From positions 1 through 64,000 of the forward strand of contig CAOYQO010000008.1 of the NCBI GenBank assembly GCA_948566455.1: 64,000 bases of DNA, written 5' to 3'. This DNA is from an uncultured Phocaeicola sp. (lineage in GTDB: Bacteria > Bacteroidota > Bacteroidia > Bacteroidales > Bacteroidaceae). Positions 7,171-16,815 of this stretch are shown here, one piece after another (position 1 is the stretch's first letter; each line of letters starts with the position of its first letter). The translations under genes and the position numbers were made by a program. Under the pieces are notes generated by a model, which saw only the letters and a program-made list of their open reading frames with translations, searched no databases and was not told the DNA's origin.

Positions 7171-7605
7171 ATGAAAGATGAAACAAGAATCCGTGGCGCC
7201 GCAGGGCGCAAGGTGCTGGCCGATCCACGCACGCACCGCTATTACCTCTGTCTCAATGACGGAGAGAACGAAAAGTTTATCTCCATGTTCGAGCAATCGG
7301 GCATGAAAAACAAAGCCGAATTTATCTTCGCCCGTATCTTCGGTTGAGAGTTCAAGGTAGTGAAGATTGACAAGGAAGCGCAGGAATACTACGCCCAGCT
7401 CACCGCTTTCTATCAGCAGTTCCGACGCATCGGGAACAACTACAACCAATGTGTAAAGACTATCCATACTATTTACGGGGAGAAGAAATCGCTTGCGTTT
7501 CTCTACAAACTTGCCGAAGAAACCCGTAAACTGGAAGAAGTATGCAGGCAGGTTATCGAACTGACAAAGCGGTACGAAAAGGAGTATCTCACTAAAAAGG
7601 AATAA
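7171..7605 (+). CDS. mobA: MobA-like relaxosome accessory protein, internal TGA
   Basis: 144 codons from MKDETRIRGAAG, the small DNA-binding accessory protein that precedes the relaxase in these ICEs. The body matches the family pattern (MFEQSGMKNKAEFIFARIFG...FKVVKID, then IGNNYNQ near residue 90). TGA is codon 59 (7345-7347, ARIFG-x-EFKVV). The residue is variable in relatives, so Arg from CGA is also possible. An in-frame upstream ATG at 7129 exists, but the 7171 start fits the family better. It ends in TAA, 4 bp before the relaxase start. Confidence 0.75.
7345..7347 (+). other. In-frame TGA in mobA (codon 59)
   Basis: GGT-TGA-GAG. The frame continues for 86 codons of family-like sequence. 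The position is variable in relatives, so the replaced residue is uncertain. Confidence 0.65.
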
Positions 7606-7609
7606 TGTC

Positions 7610-8935
7610 ATGGTGCCGAATGTTACATCAGGCAGTTCATTTTACGGAGTGATAGCCTATAATAAAATAAAGGTGGACGACGGTACGGCAAAGGTATTGT
7701 GACACCCCAGAATTGCAGCGGACACTTCAGGCAATGTTCCGATAGAAAACTGCGTACAGGCTTTTGAACCTTACATCGCACTGAACTCGCACGTCAGGAA
7801 ACCGGTTATTCATATCTCATTGAATCCTTGCCCGAAAGACATTCTCTCGGAGAAACAGATGACCGTACTGGCACAGGAGTTCATGGAAAAGTTCGGGTAC
7901 GGGAACCAGCCTTATATTGTCTGGCTGCACGAAGACATAAAACGCAAGCACATGCACATCGTATCGGTACGCATCAACGAGCAGGGTGAAAAGATAGACC
8001 ACAACCGGGAAGCTATCCGGGCACAGAACATCTGTCGTGAAATGGAAGTGAAGTACGGACTTCATCCCACACTCGGAGAACATGGCGAGCGGGAACTGGT
8101 AAGTCTGCAAAAGGTGGACTATCCGAAAGGTGATGTGAAAATGCAGGTAAAGCATACCGCCCGCACCTTGCTGGAATGTTACAATTTCCATTCGCTTGCC
8201 GAATACAACACCCTTCTGAATCTGTACAACGTAACCGCTTACGAGGTCAGGGGAAGCGTGGACGGAAAGGAATACCACGGCATCATGTACGGAGCTTTGG
8301 ACGATGACGGTCAGCAGGTGGGAACACCTTTCAAGTCCAGTAAGTTTGGCAAAGTATTCGGTTATGAAACATTGCAAAAGAAGTTTGCTGCATCCGTTGA
8401 AAAAGTAAAGAGAGACAATCTCGCCGAAAGGACACGCAAGGAAGTCGTCAAAGCCATGCAGGGCATAAGCACGAAGGAGGAATTTGCACGCAGGCTGAAA
8501 GAGGCGGATATAGAAGTCATTTACCGTATCAATCCCGATGGACGTCTTTACGGCATTACTTTTATAGACCATGCGGCCCGGACCGTATTTAACGGTTCAC
8601 GTCTGGGCAAGCCCTTTACGGCCAATGTGTTCAACGAACTGTTCAACAACCCAGATGCAGACCGGAAAAGGTTGATACCGGTGCCGGAGCAGGAAGCGTC
8701 CCGGCAGGAAAGGGAAACGAGAGCGGAAGAAAGGCAGGAAAGCGAGGAATACCGACGGCAGGAAAACCAAAGCCATCATCAGAGTGAATCTTCCGGCAGC
8801 TTGATTGATACATCCGCACTCGGTGCCGTTGACATTTTCTCCGTGCTTATGGAAGATGACCATACGCACGAGTACATTGATCCGGCCTTCCGCTATGGGC
8901 GCAAGAAAAAGAAGAAGCGAAGGCGCAAGCTATAA
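7610..8935 (+). CDS. mobB: MobB relaxase (MOBP type), internal TGA
   Basis: 441 codons from MVPNVTSGSSFYGVIAYNK. The relaxase metal-binding motif H-x-D-x4-H-x-H is present as HEDIKRKHMH near residue 105, after VIHISLNPCPKD and GYGNQPYIVW. TGA is codon 31 (7700-7702, TAKVL-x-HPRIAAD), early in the catalytic domain and before the HxDxxxxHxH motif. Translation restarting downstream of it (for example at 7820) would lose the N-terminal catalytic Tyr region. The C-terminus is charged and ends KKKKKRRRKL. It ends in TAA. It would nick oriT and pilot the strand during transfer. Confidence 0.85.
7700..7702 (+). other. In-frame TGA in mobB (codon 31)
   Basis: TTG-TGA-CAC in KVL-x-HPRIA. This segment varies among relaxases, so the original residue is uncertain. 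The frame is open on both sides. Confidence 0.65.
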
Positions 8936-8983
8936 TATATAATAAGGTATAGAACAAGAAGTTTAATTTTAATAGTTACAATT

Positions 8984-11005
8984 ATGCAGAATGAAGATGA
9001 TTTAAGAGGTCTTGCCAAAGTCACGGACTTTATGCGGGCCATCAGTTTTTTATTTTTGGCGATACACATTTATTGGTTTTGTTACGGCTGGCTTTACGAG
9101 ATGGGCTGAACACTCGATATAGTAAATAAGATACTATCCAATTTCCAACGTACCACCGGACTGTTTTCATCGTTACTTTACACAAAGTTGTTTTGTGTCC
9201 TTTTCCTCGGTCTGTCCTGTATGGGTAACAAGGGAGTGAAGAAGCATGAAATCACATGAAAGCGGATTATCATTGCGGCCATATCAGGCACCCTGTTGTT
9301 TTTCTTCAACTGGTGGCTGCTGTCCGTCAATGCTTCATCCGGTGTATGTGCCGTACTTTATACCACGACACTGACCGGAGGTTTCTTCTGTCTGCTGGCG
9401 TCCGGTTTATGGATAAGCCGTTTGCTCAAAAACAATCTGCTTGAAGACGTTTTCAATACGGAAAACGAGTCTTTTTTGCAAGAGACAAAATTAATGGAAA
9501 ATGAATATTCCGTTAACCTGCGCACGAAATTCTGGTTTAAGGGAAAAATGTATAATGGGTTCATTAACTTAGTAAATATTTTTCGTGCGACAATAATACT
9601 TGGAACTCCCGGCAGCGGGAAATCCTATGCGATTGTCAATCAATTTATTAAACAGACTATCGAGAAAGCCTATGCACTTTACATATATGACTTCAAGTTT
9701 GATGATTTATCCATTATCGCCTATAACCATCTGATTAAGTATCGGCACCGTTACAAGGTTCCGCCTAAATTTTATGTAATAAATTTCGATAATCCAAGAA
9801 AAAGCCACCGTTGTAACCCGTTGGCACCGGAACTGATGACGGATATTTCCGATGCTTACGAATCGAGTTACACAATCATGCTTAATCTCAATAAAAGCTG
9901 GGTGCAGAAGCAGGGAGACTTCTTTGTGGAATCTCCAATCGTCCTGTTCACTGCCATTATATGGTTTTTGAAATTGTATGAAAACGGCAAGTATTGCACG
10001 TTCCCACATGCCATTGAATTGCTTAATAAAAGGTATGAAGACGTATTCACCATTCTAACAAGCTATCCTGATTTGGAGAATTATTTGAGTCCGTTCGTTG
10101 ACGCATGGAAAGGGGGAGCTGCCGAACAGCTGATGGGCCAGATTGCATCTGCCAAAATCCCGTTGTCCAGGCTGATAAGTCCCCAACTCTACTGGGTCAT
10201 GTCCGGCAGTGACTTTACGCTGGATATTAACAATCCGAAGGAACCGAAAGTGTTATGTGTGGGCAACAATCCCGATAGAATTTCCATCTATGGGGCAGCG
10301 TTGGGACTCTATAATTCGAGAATCGTTAAACTGATAAATAAGAAGAAACAGCTTAAAAGCTGTGTGATTATCGACGAGTTACCCACAATTTTCTTTAAAG
10401 GTTTGGATAATCTGATTGCTACGGCACGAAGTAATAAAGTGGCGGTTGTGTTAGGCTTTCAGGACTTCAGCCAGTTAAAGCGCGATTACGGAGACAAGGA
10501 GGCCGCCGTAATCATGTCAACTGTTGGTAATGTTTTCAGCGGTCAAGTGGTAGGTGAAACCGCCAAAACATTGTCGGAAAGGTTCGGGAAAATTCTTCAA
10601 AAACGGGAATCCATGAGCATCAACCGTAACGATACGTCCACTTCGATCAGCACCCAACTGGACAGCCTGATACCTGCCAGCAAAATCAGCACACTTTCGC
10701 AAGGAATGTTTGTCGGTGCAGTAGCAGATAATTTCGGTGAGACAATAGAGCAGAAAATTTTCCATGCGCAGATAGTAGTGGATAATGAAGCGGTACAGAA
10801 GGAGACGGCGGCTTATCAGCCCATTCCTGAAATCAGCAGCTTTCTGGACGAGAACGGCAATGATACAATGGAAGAGCAGATACGAGCAAATTACCGACAA
10901 ATCAAGCAGGATATTGTGGAACTTGTGGAGAATGAATTGATACGCATTGAGAATGACCCGGAACTCAAACATCTGTTAGGCGGTAATGAAGGAGAGCAGT
11001 CTTAA
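8984..11005 (+). CDS. mobC: MobC type IV coupling protein (VirD4/TraG-like), two internal TGAs
   Basis: 673 codons from MQNEDDLRGLAKVTDF. The N-terminal region carries membrane helices (residues 15-40, 65-85 and 95-135) and Walker A is GTPGSGKSYA near residue 210. Walker B-like IIDELPTIFF and SNKVAVVLGFQDFSQL follow in the ATPase domain. TGA is codon 42 (9107-9109, LYEMG-x-TLDIV) and codon 92 (9257-9259, KHEIT-x-KRIII). The latter is Trp in relatives (KITWSRIW-like). Ten other Trp codons are TGG. Both TGAs are in the membrane domain, so standard decoding would give no coupling protein. It ends in TAA. It links the relaxosome to the secretion channel. Confidence 0.88.
9107..9109 (+). other. 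In-frame TGA in mobC (codon 42)
   Basis: GGC-TGA-ACA follows the aromatic stretch YWFCYGWLYEMG in the first periplasmic turn. Trp is plausible. Confidence 0.7.
9257..9259 (+). other. In-frame TGA at a Trp position of mobC (codon 92)
   Basis: ACA-TGA-AAG in KHEIT-x-KRIII. Homologues I recall read EKITWSRIW, giving Trp at this site. Confidence 0.8.
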
Positions 11006-11028
11006 TCCTGAACGGAGTTCTAACAAGT

Positions 11029-11156
11029 TGTTTCCTATGGCACATTACATCAATCCCAGAAGCTATGCAGGCTTCACTTCCACAGATTGCCGTAAAGAGC
11101 CGTTTTCAGAAAAGGATAAAAGCATGGTAGCCAAATTCGACCTTGCCTACCATGCT
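11029..11156 (+). ncRNA. Structured 3' element, copy A (SYAGFTS/hairpin)
   Basis: This sequence downstream of mobC matches the sequence downstream of the helicase gene (25879-26015). Both contain GAAGCTAYGCAGGCTTCACT, with the small hairpin GAAGC/GCTTC, and then a long hairpin. Here the long arms are AGCATGGTAG and CTACCATGCT (11121-11130 and 11147-11156). Compared with copy B, several base pairs change on both sides, so pairing is preserved. It may act as a 3' UTR, terminator or regulatory RNA. Confidence 0.55.
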
Positions 11157-11198
11157 CTTATCATATCATTAGTGGTCGTAACTACTTTTTGTGTTTAA
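11037..11198 (+). CDS. Small hypothetical protein in element A
   Basis: 53 codons, MAHYINPRSYAGFTSTD..., with a hydrophobic C-terminus (HALIISLVVVTTFCV). It overlaps the structured element, so the ORF may be incidental. Copy B has a related 38-codon ORF (MFPTAHCYTPGSYAGFTSAG). I do not know a function and cannot tell whether it is translated. Confidence 0.35.
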   Translation: MAHYINPRSYAGFTSTDCRKEPFSEKDKSMVAKFDLAYHALIISLVVVTTFCV

Positions 11199-11225
11199 AA
11201 GGTACTTGTTACATATATTTGTTTT

Positions 11226-11555
11226 TTATCCTAATAACGGTTCAGCAGTCATCCAATTAATATATTTTCCATTGGAGCTGTATTGAAACGAACATCTCCA
11301 CATAGTTCTTTTCAGCTCATCTGCAAATTCTATATCTGATTTTCTTGGAGAGTAATGTTCCGAATGGTTATCGAACCTTCTTCTCCATGCAGTTGTACTA
11401 AACATTGTTCCGTCTTCTTTTTGAAAGACACATATAAGGTTTGTCCTTTTGCCCCACATCTTTTCAATAAGTATAACATCAAACGTACCTTCTTCTTCAA
11501 TGAAAGGAGGAATTTCTATTTTCCCGTTAGGATAATTTATCGCATCAAATTTCAT
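11226..11555 (-). CDS. Hypothetical protein (109 aa), cargo
   Basis: It starts MKFDAINYPNGKIEIPP and has no signal peptide, membrane helix or motif I recognise. It contains three Trp and many charged residues (WRRRFDNHSEHYSPRKSD). It lies convergent to mobC at the left edge of the first cargo island. Base composition is more AT-rich than the ICE backbone, in line with recent acquisition. Function unknown. Confidence 0.55.
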   Translation of the reverse strand: MKFDAINYPNGKIEIPPFIEEEGTFDVILIEKMWGKRTNLICVFQKEDGTMFSTTAWRRRFDNHSEHYSPRKSDIEFADELKRTMWRCSFQYSSNGKYINWMTAEPLLG

Positions 11556-11624
11556 AGCTTATATATTAATGAATTAATTCACAAAGTTACATATATAACA
11601 TAAGTTATAGCAACAGAACTGATT

Positions 11625-11632
11625 TATATTTG
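11625..11632 (+). promoter_or_regulatory. Bacteroidales -7 box (TATATTTG)
   Basis: TATATTTG matches TAnnTTTG and lies 40 bp before the start of the decayed ORF at 11672. Confidence 0.4.
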
Positions 11633-11671
11633 CACTTAACATTGTTCATAATAAATTAACAACAATACAAA

Positions 11672-11939
11672 ATGAATAAATCACAACTTAAAAAATGGCT
11701 GGTTGCACAAAAAAACACCACTCATCCAATATTCAAATCCAGATAGTACGGATTATGTAAAATTCTAAATTATATAAAGTTTAGGCTACTAATTTGTGCC
11801 AGCTGATATCTATACAAGAGCCGGTTTAAAACAAAAACAGGAAACAATAGAAGATACCTACATTGACGTTATTAGTAAGGAATCTCCAATATGGATTGAA
11901 AACAACAATCTATTAGATTGGTTGAAAGTCTTTAAATAA
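11672..11939 (+). pseudogene. Decayed small ORF remnant
   Basis: It begins MNKSQLKKWLVAQKNTTHP and reaches TAG after 24 codons. A later segment in another frame (about 11799-11939) reads as protein again, YTRAGLKQKQETIEDTY...LLDWLKVFK, and ends in TAA. Unlike the backbone genes, decay here involves TAG and a frame change. The remaining gene-free sequence 11940-12132 shows only AT-rich DNA. Confidence 0.4.
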
Positions 11940-12132
11940 ATATCAGAATAATATATAACTAATAATTCAAAATATGAGTAAAATCGACTAACGAATTAAT
12001 TACAAATATTAAAGACATTGGACACTTGTAACTGAGATCTGTTTATATATATTTTGGAATACAGGCATGAGAAATTACCAATTTCTTAAAAACAAAAATG
12101 GCAATTCATACCTTTGAGTCATGATTTATAAA

Positions 12133-12933
12133 TTAGTCTTCCCAAATAATACTCAAAACTGTTTGATGAGTTTTTGTCGGAATGCAATATTCATAAAAAT
12201 CAGTATCTTCATCATACGATTTTAAATCAAACCATGTTGATTTACTTATCCGTTGAGCTTTTTCTTCGAATTTATATATAAATTGATAATCTTGCTGTAA
12301 GTATTCCATTGCAACAGAATCACTTGGTGGAGGGAGCCTAGTACATTCTTTTACAAAAACGTGTAAATCTTTCGATTTTTTCCAATATTTAACCCGTCCT
12401 TTCTCTGTTAGAATAAGGCAAATTGGGTGTAAATTCATCTCCATATATTTAAAAGCAGTAGCTGTTAAACTGGAATTGAACTTTTCAGAAAGTTGTTTTA
12501 TTAATAATGGAGAAAATTTACCTTTAGCATCTTCCTTAAAGAGTTTAGTTGGCATTAATAATTCACTCGCAAATAAATTAGCTTCTAATTCTTGTTGTCC
12601 ACTTTTTAGATGTGCTTCAACATTTTTAAATAGATTAAAATTAGAGAACACATCGTTAGAAAGAGTCATATTCTGATGCATGATGGAATGTCCTATCTCA
12701 TGAGCAGCAACAAATCTCTTTCTTTGCTCAAATTTAATTTGAGAATCAACTTTCACAATCGTTTTTTTGTTCCCAAAAATAATTTTGCCATCACAGTTAC
12801 CAAGAGGCTCCTCCATATAAATAAGGTCTATCCCAGATACAAAATCAGATATTGGGATATCTATAATATCATCTAATCCTAATTTATCTAACAAATTCCG
12901 AGCTTCATATTGTGGATTGTTCTTCTGCGCCAT
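12133..12933 (-). CDS. ImmA/IrrE-family metallopeptidase
   Basis: 266 aa with the zinc-peptidase motif HEIGH in VAAHEIGHSIMHQ near residue 95, preceded by VDSQIKFEQRKRF. The middle has the ELEANLFASELLMP signature typical of ImmA/IrrE (COG2856). Such peptidases cleave repressors or other regulators. It is the last gene of a three-gene minus-strand operon, overlapping the upstream gene by 29 bp, and stands divergent from the CBASS genes. This recalls the CapH-CapP control pair of some CBASS loci. That role is inference. Confidence 0.8.
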   Translation of the reverse strand: MAQKNNPQYEARNLLDKLGLDDIIDIPISDFVSGIDLIYMEEPLGNCDGKIIFGNKKTIVKVDSQIKFEQRKRFVAAHEIGHSIMHQNMTLSNDVFSNFNLFKNVEAHLKSGQQELEANLFASELLMPTKLFKEDAKGKFSPLLIKQLSEKFNSSLTATAFKYMEMNLHPICLILTEKGRVKYWKKSKDLHVFVKECTRLPPPSDSVAMEYLQQDYQFIYKFEEKAQRISKSTWFDLKSYDEDTDFYEYCIPTKTHQTVLSIIWED

Positions 12934-13315
12934 CTTTTTCTATTTGTTCTATAATGTCAATTAGATTTTTATCTTTAATAATTGCCTGAATATCTTCTTT
13001 TGAGAGTTTTTCAAAATTATGATATAGTGCTAATGATTGATTTTCAGACATCAATTGCTTAAGATAGGCAATTGGTTTTGCTGTGTTTTTTTGAATTGCA
13101 TCTTCAAAATAATTTATAACCCTCTCGATCAATGCGTCATTTGCTTGTTTTTTTGCTTTTGCATTAATCATAAAAAGAAGTTTATTTCTCTTTTTTTTGT
13201 AGGCCTCAATATCATTAATGTCTTCTTGTAAGATTTCATTAATTGTATCTTTGTCTGCTTCTAAATAAAATTCAAGTAAAGCATCTTCTATTTTTTGATT
13301 TACAGTTGTATTCAT
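12905..13315 (-). CDS. Small alpha-helical protein of the sigma/ImmA operon
   Basis: 136 aa, predicted almost wholly helical and rich in Lys/Glu/Ile, with no recognised motif. Its ATG overlaps the TGA of the sigma-like gene (ATGA) and its 3' end overlaps the peptidase start, so translation is coupled. Its position between a sigma-like factor and a peptidase makes an anti-sigma role or a cleavage target an attractive guess, with no direct support. Confidence 0.6.
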   Translation of the reverse strand: MNTTVNQKIEDALLEFYLEADKDTINEILQEDINDIEAYKKKRNKLLFMINAKAKKQANDALIERVINYFEDAIQKNTAKPIAYLKQLMSENQSLALYHNFEKLSKEDIQAIIKDKNLIDIIEQIEKDGAEEQSTI

Positions 13316-13830
13316 ATGAGTTGTCTTACTTTTGGTTGAACTTTCAATAACCGTCTTTTTAGCCGTTTCGTAATATTTAAAATCTCTTTTACTTCAACTC
13401 CGAGGTCTTCAGAAATAGCAGTTGGTTTACAAATACCATCCACCCAATATGTAAACAAAATAATTTCATCATCATCTGCTCCCTCTTGTTTTAATACTTT
13501 GGTGATTTCTTGAATTTCTTCATCTACACTTTCATTTTTTTCTGAAAGGTTATCTGGAATGTCTTGATGAAATATCTGTTTGGATGAATAGAAATTACTA
13601 ATCTCACTTTTCAAACAACCGAATAAGAATTCAACAAAACTACATTTGGTTTCATCCCAATTTCGTTTACTTTCAAGCGACTTACACAAAATATCTTGCA
13701 CAAAATCGAAAGGTTCTTTCCCTTGCAAGTTTTTGATGTCTAACAACTTGATTTTTTCTTTTGCATATAGGATCATCCTATTTATAATATCTTCCATATC
13801 ATGGGATAATATAGCCTCTTCAACAGTCAT
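13312..13830 (-). CDS. Sigma-70-like factor
   Basis: 172 aa. The N-terminal half looks like region 2 (DFVQDILCKSLESKRNWDE...FLFGCLKSEISNF) and the C-terminal half like a region 4 helix-turn-helix (CKPTAISEDLGVEVKEILNITKRLKRRL). This is a short ECF-like architecture. First gene of the divergent operon; the 205-bp gap to the CBASS start (13831-14035) would hold both promoters. It may control CBASS or its own operon. It ends in TGA, so this cargo uses TGA as a normal stop. Confidence 0.6.
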   Translation of the reverse strand: MTVEEAILSHDMEDIINRMILYAKEKIKLLDIKNLQGKEPFDFVQDILCKSLESKRNWDETKCSFVEFLFGCLKSEISNFYSSKQIFHQDIPDNLSEKNESVDEEIQEITKVLKQEGADDDEIILFTYWVDGICKPTAISEDLGVEVKEILNITKRLKRRLLKVQPKVRQLI

Positions 13831-14035
13831 TAATTTATATTTTCTAATTTGATATGCTATTTAAAATAAAAAAATTGCCATTTGTTGGCAAAATTAATCA
13901 AAAATGTAGCATATGTTACTATAAGAGAGGAAGTATGTCGAAGATATTTGAATTTTAACATTTGATATTATAAGAAAGCTTCACTCGCCAGTATATTGTC
14001 TTTTAATAATATATATAAATAAAAATAGATACAGA

Positions 14036-15157
14036 ATGAGTGTAACAAGTATTTCTTCAAAGAATAAAAATCTTCTTTGGGCGGTATCTGCGGGAAGATG
14101 TGAATATATAGGATGTAACAAGGTTTTGCATACGGATATTCTGACTAACAAAAAGTGTAATAGTGCCTATATCGCCCATATCGTTGGTGATGAACCCACC
14201 GGGCCACGAGGCGATATAAAACGTTCTAAGTTATTAGCAAATGACATCAACAACTTAATGTTACTTTGTGATACACATCACAGAATGGTAGATGAGGATG
14301 AAATTACATATACCGAACCGTGCCTTCTTGAGATGAAGCGGCAACATGAAGAACGTATTAGACGAATAACGGACATAGCTCCAAATATGTCCAGTGAAAT
14401 AATTTTATATGGAGCGAACATAGGAATTAACAACTCTCCCTTATCCTACCAATCAGCATGTGAAGCATTATTATATGATTATTATCCAGCAAGCGATAAT
14501 GCTATAGAATTAAGAATGAAGAATGTGCCGTTTACGGATGATACTGACACTTATTGGATGATGGAAGAAGCTAATCTTTATGAACAGTTTAAGCTACAAA
14601 TAAAGCCACGATTGATGCAAGGAAATGCTGACCATTATTCTGTATTTGCACTCGCACCGCAGCCACTACTTATAAAATTGGGAGTTTTATTGAATGATTT
14701 GAATGATGTAAAAGTATATCAAAAACATAGGGAACCTTCTACGTGGAAGTGGCAGTCGGTATCCAATAATATAGAGTATGTTCTACATGAACCTGCTAAT
14801 AAAACGAAAATTCCCGTACTCGTATTTAGTTTAAGTGCAACAGTGACACATGATAGAATACAAAAAGCTCTTGGAGAAAATACAAGTATATGGGAAATCA
14901 CAATAAGTGGTACACCCAACAATGATTTCTTAAAAACAGAAACATTATTATCTGAATTTCGTCGTACGGTCAGAAGTGCTTTTGACAAAATCAAATTTCA
15001 TCATGGTTGTACGGAATTACACATTTTTCCAGCTATGCCAGTATCCGCATCTGTTGGATTGGGTAGAGTGTGGATGCCCAAAGTTGATATGCCTATGACA
15101 ATCTATGATGCGAATAAGTTAAAAAACGATTTTTATAAAACAATAACAATAAAATAA
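14036..15157 (+). CDS. cap5: CBASS effector: HNH endonuclease fused to SAVED domain (Cap5-like)
   Basis: 373 aa. The N-terminal HNH nuclease is visible as GRCEYIGCNKVL...YIAHIVGDEPTGPRG...NLMLLCDTHHRMVDED (about residues 18-90). The C-terminal 200 residues fit a SAVED cyclic-oligonucleotide sensor (KIPVLVFSLSATV...FHHGCTELHIFPAMPVSASVGLGRVWMPK). On infection the nucleotide signal would activate DNA cleavage. It is the first gene of the CBASS operon, 6 bp before the CD-NTase gene. Ends in TAA. Confidence 0.85.
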   Translation: MSVTSISSKNKNLLWAVSAGRCEYIGCNKVLHTDILTNKKCNSAYIAHIVGDEPTGPRGDIKRSKLLANDINNLMLLCDTHHRMVDEDEITYTEPCLLEMKRQHEERIRRITDIAPNMSSEIILYGANIGINNSPLSYQSACEALLYDYYPASDNAIELRMKNVPFTDDTDTYWMMEEANLYEQFKLQIKPRLMQGNADHYSVFALAPQPLLIKLGVLLNDLNDVKVYQKHREPSTWKWQSVSNNIEYVLHEPANKTKIPVLVFSLSATVTHDRIQKALGENTSIWEITISGTPNNDFLKTETLLSEFRRTVRSAFDKIKFHHGCTELHIFPAMPVSASVGLGRVWMPKVDMPMTIYDANKLKNDFYKTITIK

Positions 15158-15163
15158 ACAGAT

Positions 15164-16390
15164 ATGCTAACACAAGAAGAAAAAAAACAATTCGGTGAAA
15201 TTTTAGAAACACTCGGTGAAACATTGGACATCACAGAAACCCAATATAACACCGCAGTTAGTAGTTATGGTGCAGTAGGCGAATGGTTGGCAAAACCCGA
15301 ATCATCGCTTGCTCCATATAAACCAGTCGTTCGCCCGCAAGGTTCATTCATGCTTGGAACAATGATCAAACCCATTTGTGAAGATGACGATTTGGATATT
15401 GACTTAGTGTGTGAACTGACAGGCAAAAATCCACGGTGGACACAATATCATCTCAAACAAGTGGTCGGAAATCGACTTAAAGCAAACGAAACTTACAAAA
15501 ATATGCTTGACGGGGAAGGGCGAAGATGTTGGACATTGATGTATTCTGATAGTGCCAATTATCATATGGATATACTTCCGAGCCTTGTTTGTAGTGGATA
15601 TAATATTGTACTTGAAAAAGCCTTTTCGGATACTGTATTGGAGAAAGATTACGAATCATTGGCAATACGTATAACAGATAATAAACAAAACAACTATTAT
15701 ACTGATACGATTGCTGAAAACTGGATGAAAAGCAACCCCTTCGGTTATGGTAGATGGTTTTTCAATGCAGCTAATGTTTTCTCATTACGTAAATCCATAA
15801 TGTTGGCGGAAGCTGTAAGTCCTGTTCCAAAATATAATAAAGAGAAGTTACCGCTTCAACGGGTTGTTCAAATCCTGAAACGACATCGGGATATAATGTT
15901 TAACGGGGATGAAGATAAACCTATATCCATTATTATCACAACTTTAGCTTCTAGGGCATACAACAAAGAAACGTCTATCATAGATGCATTGACGAATGTG
16001 ATTACCAATATGAGGAATTATATTGAGAATCGCTATGATTCAAGCGTAGGCAGAACTATTAAATGGATTCCAAATCCGGTAAATCCCGAAGAAAACTTTG
16101 CTGACAAATGGGTAGAACATCCGCAGCGAGAAAAGAACTTTTATAAGTGGCTCGACCAGGTTGAACAAGATATTCAAGCTATAGTTCAACAACGGGGATT
16201 GCATAATATTTCTGAATCTATGGGAAAACCATTTGGAGAAAAAATTGTAACGAAAGTTTTTTCAGAATTGGGCAGGAAAAATTTTAATCTTCGGGAAAAT
16301 GGGGTATTAAAAATGGCAACAGGTACAGGGATTCTTAGTACAGTTGGTAGTGTCACCGCTGCTGCACATAATTTTCATGGTAATGATTAA
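15164..16390 (+). CDS. cdnT: CBASS CD-NTase (cGAS/DncV-like nucleotidyltransferase)
   Basis: 408 aa. The active site reads RPQGSFMLGTMIKP followed by DDDLDIDLVCEL (G-S-F with D-x-D, residues 57-88), with the third acidic residue in YHMDILPSLV near 130. It makes the cyclic oligonucleotide that activates the HNH-SAVED effector. The start, 6 bp after the effector, is clear. The C-terminus overlaps the E2-like gene by 8 bp. The end of the protein (TGILSTVGSVTAAAHNFHGND) would be the tail an E2-type enzyme can conjugate. Clade not assigned. Confidence 0.85.
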   Translation: MLTQEEKKQFGEILETLGETLDITETQYNTAVSSYGAVGEWLAKPESSLAPYKPVVRPQGSFMLGTMIKPICEDDDLDIDLVCELTGKNPRWTQYHLKQVVGNRLKANETYKNMLDGEGRRCWTLMYSDSANYHMDILPSLVCSGYNIVLEKAFSDTVLEKDYESLAIRITDNKQNNYYTDTIAENWMKSNPFGYGRWFFNAANVFSLRKSIMLAEAVSPVPKYNKEKLPLQRVVQILKRHRDIMFNGDEDKPISIIITTLASRAYNKETSIIDALTNVITNMRNYIENRYDSSVGRTIKWIPNPVNPEENFADKWVEHPQREKNFYKWLDQVEQDIQAIVQQRGLHNISESMGKPFGEKIVTKVFSELGRKNFNLRENGVLKMATGTGILSTVGSVTAAAHNFHGND

Positions 16391-16790
16391 AAAACAAGAA
16401 ATTTCACTAATGATACAAGCTCTTAGGCTTCAGTCCTACTTCCCTGATTCTAAATATTCGATCAGGTTAAATACTCTTGTTTGGAAAGGCCAAATACAAC
16501 CAACCTGCTTAAGCCCCAAATATCTGATTAAAGTTGTTTACCAACGGGAAAAGCATCCTAATGTCTATGTTTTAGACCCAAAGCCTTTGACATTAGCCAA
16601 AGGGGAAACGAGACTTAAACATGTGTATAACACAGAAAAGCAACACTTGTGTATATATTATAAAAGGGCAAAAGAATGGGATGAGACCCAATTTATTGCA
16701 GATACAATTATTCCTTGGACAAGTGAATGGCTACTTCATTATGAAATTTGGGTTGCTACAGGTATTTGGCATGGTGGTGGAATACATTAA
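16383..16790 (+). CDS. E2-like protein of type II-short CBASS
   Basis: 135 aa from MIKKQEISLMIQ. It has the compact layout of the bacterial E2-like protein of short type II CBASS: a central Cys in KQHLCIYYKRAKEWDE and a C-terminal WTSEWLLHYEIWVATGIWHGGGIH-type region rich in Trp. No E1 or JAB gene is present, as expected for the short type. It would attach the CD-NTase C-terminus to a target and prime it. A longer frame opens at 16344, but the 16383 ATG gives an ordinary 8-bp overlap. Confidence 0.7.
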   Translation: MIKKQEISLMIQALRLQSYFPDSKYSIRLNTLVWKGQIQPTCLSPKYLIKVVYQREKHPNVYVLDPKPLTLAKGETRLKHVYNTEKQHLCIYYKRAKEWDETQFIADTIIPWTSEWLLHYEIWVATGIWHGGGIH

Positions 16791-16815
16791 AAGGATAATT
16801 TAAACTACAGAAAAT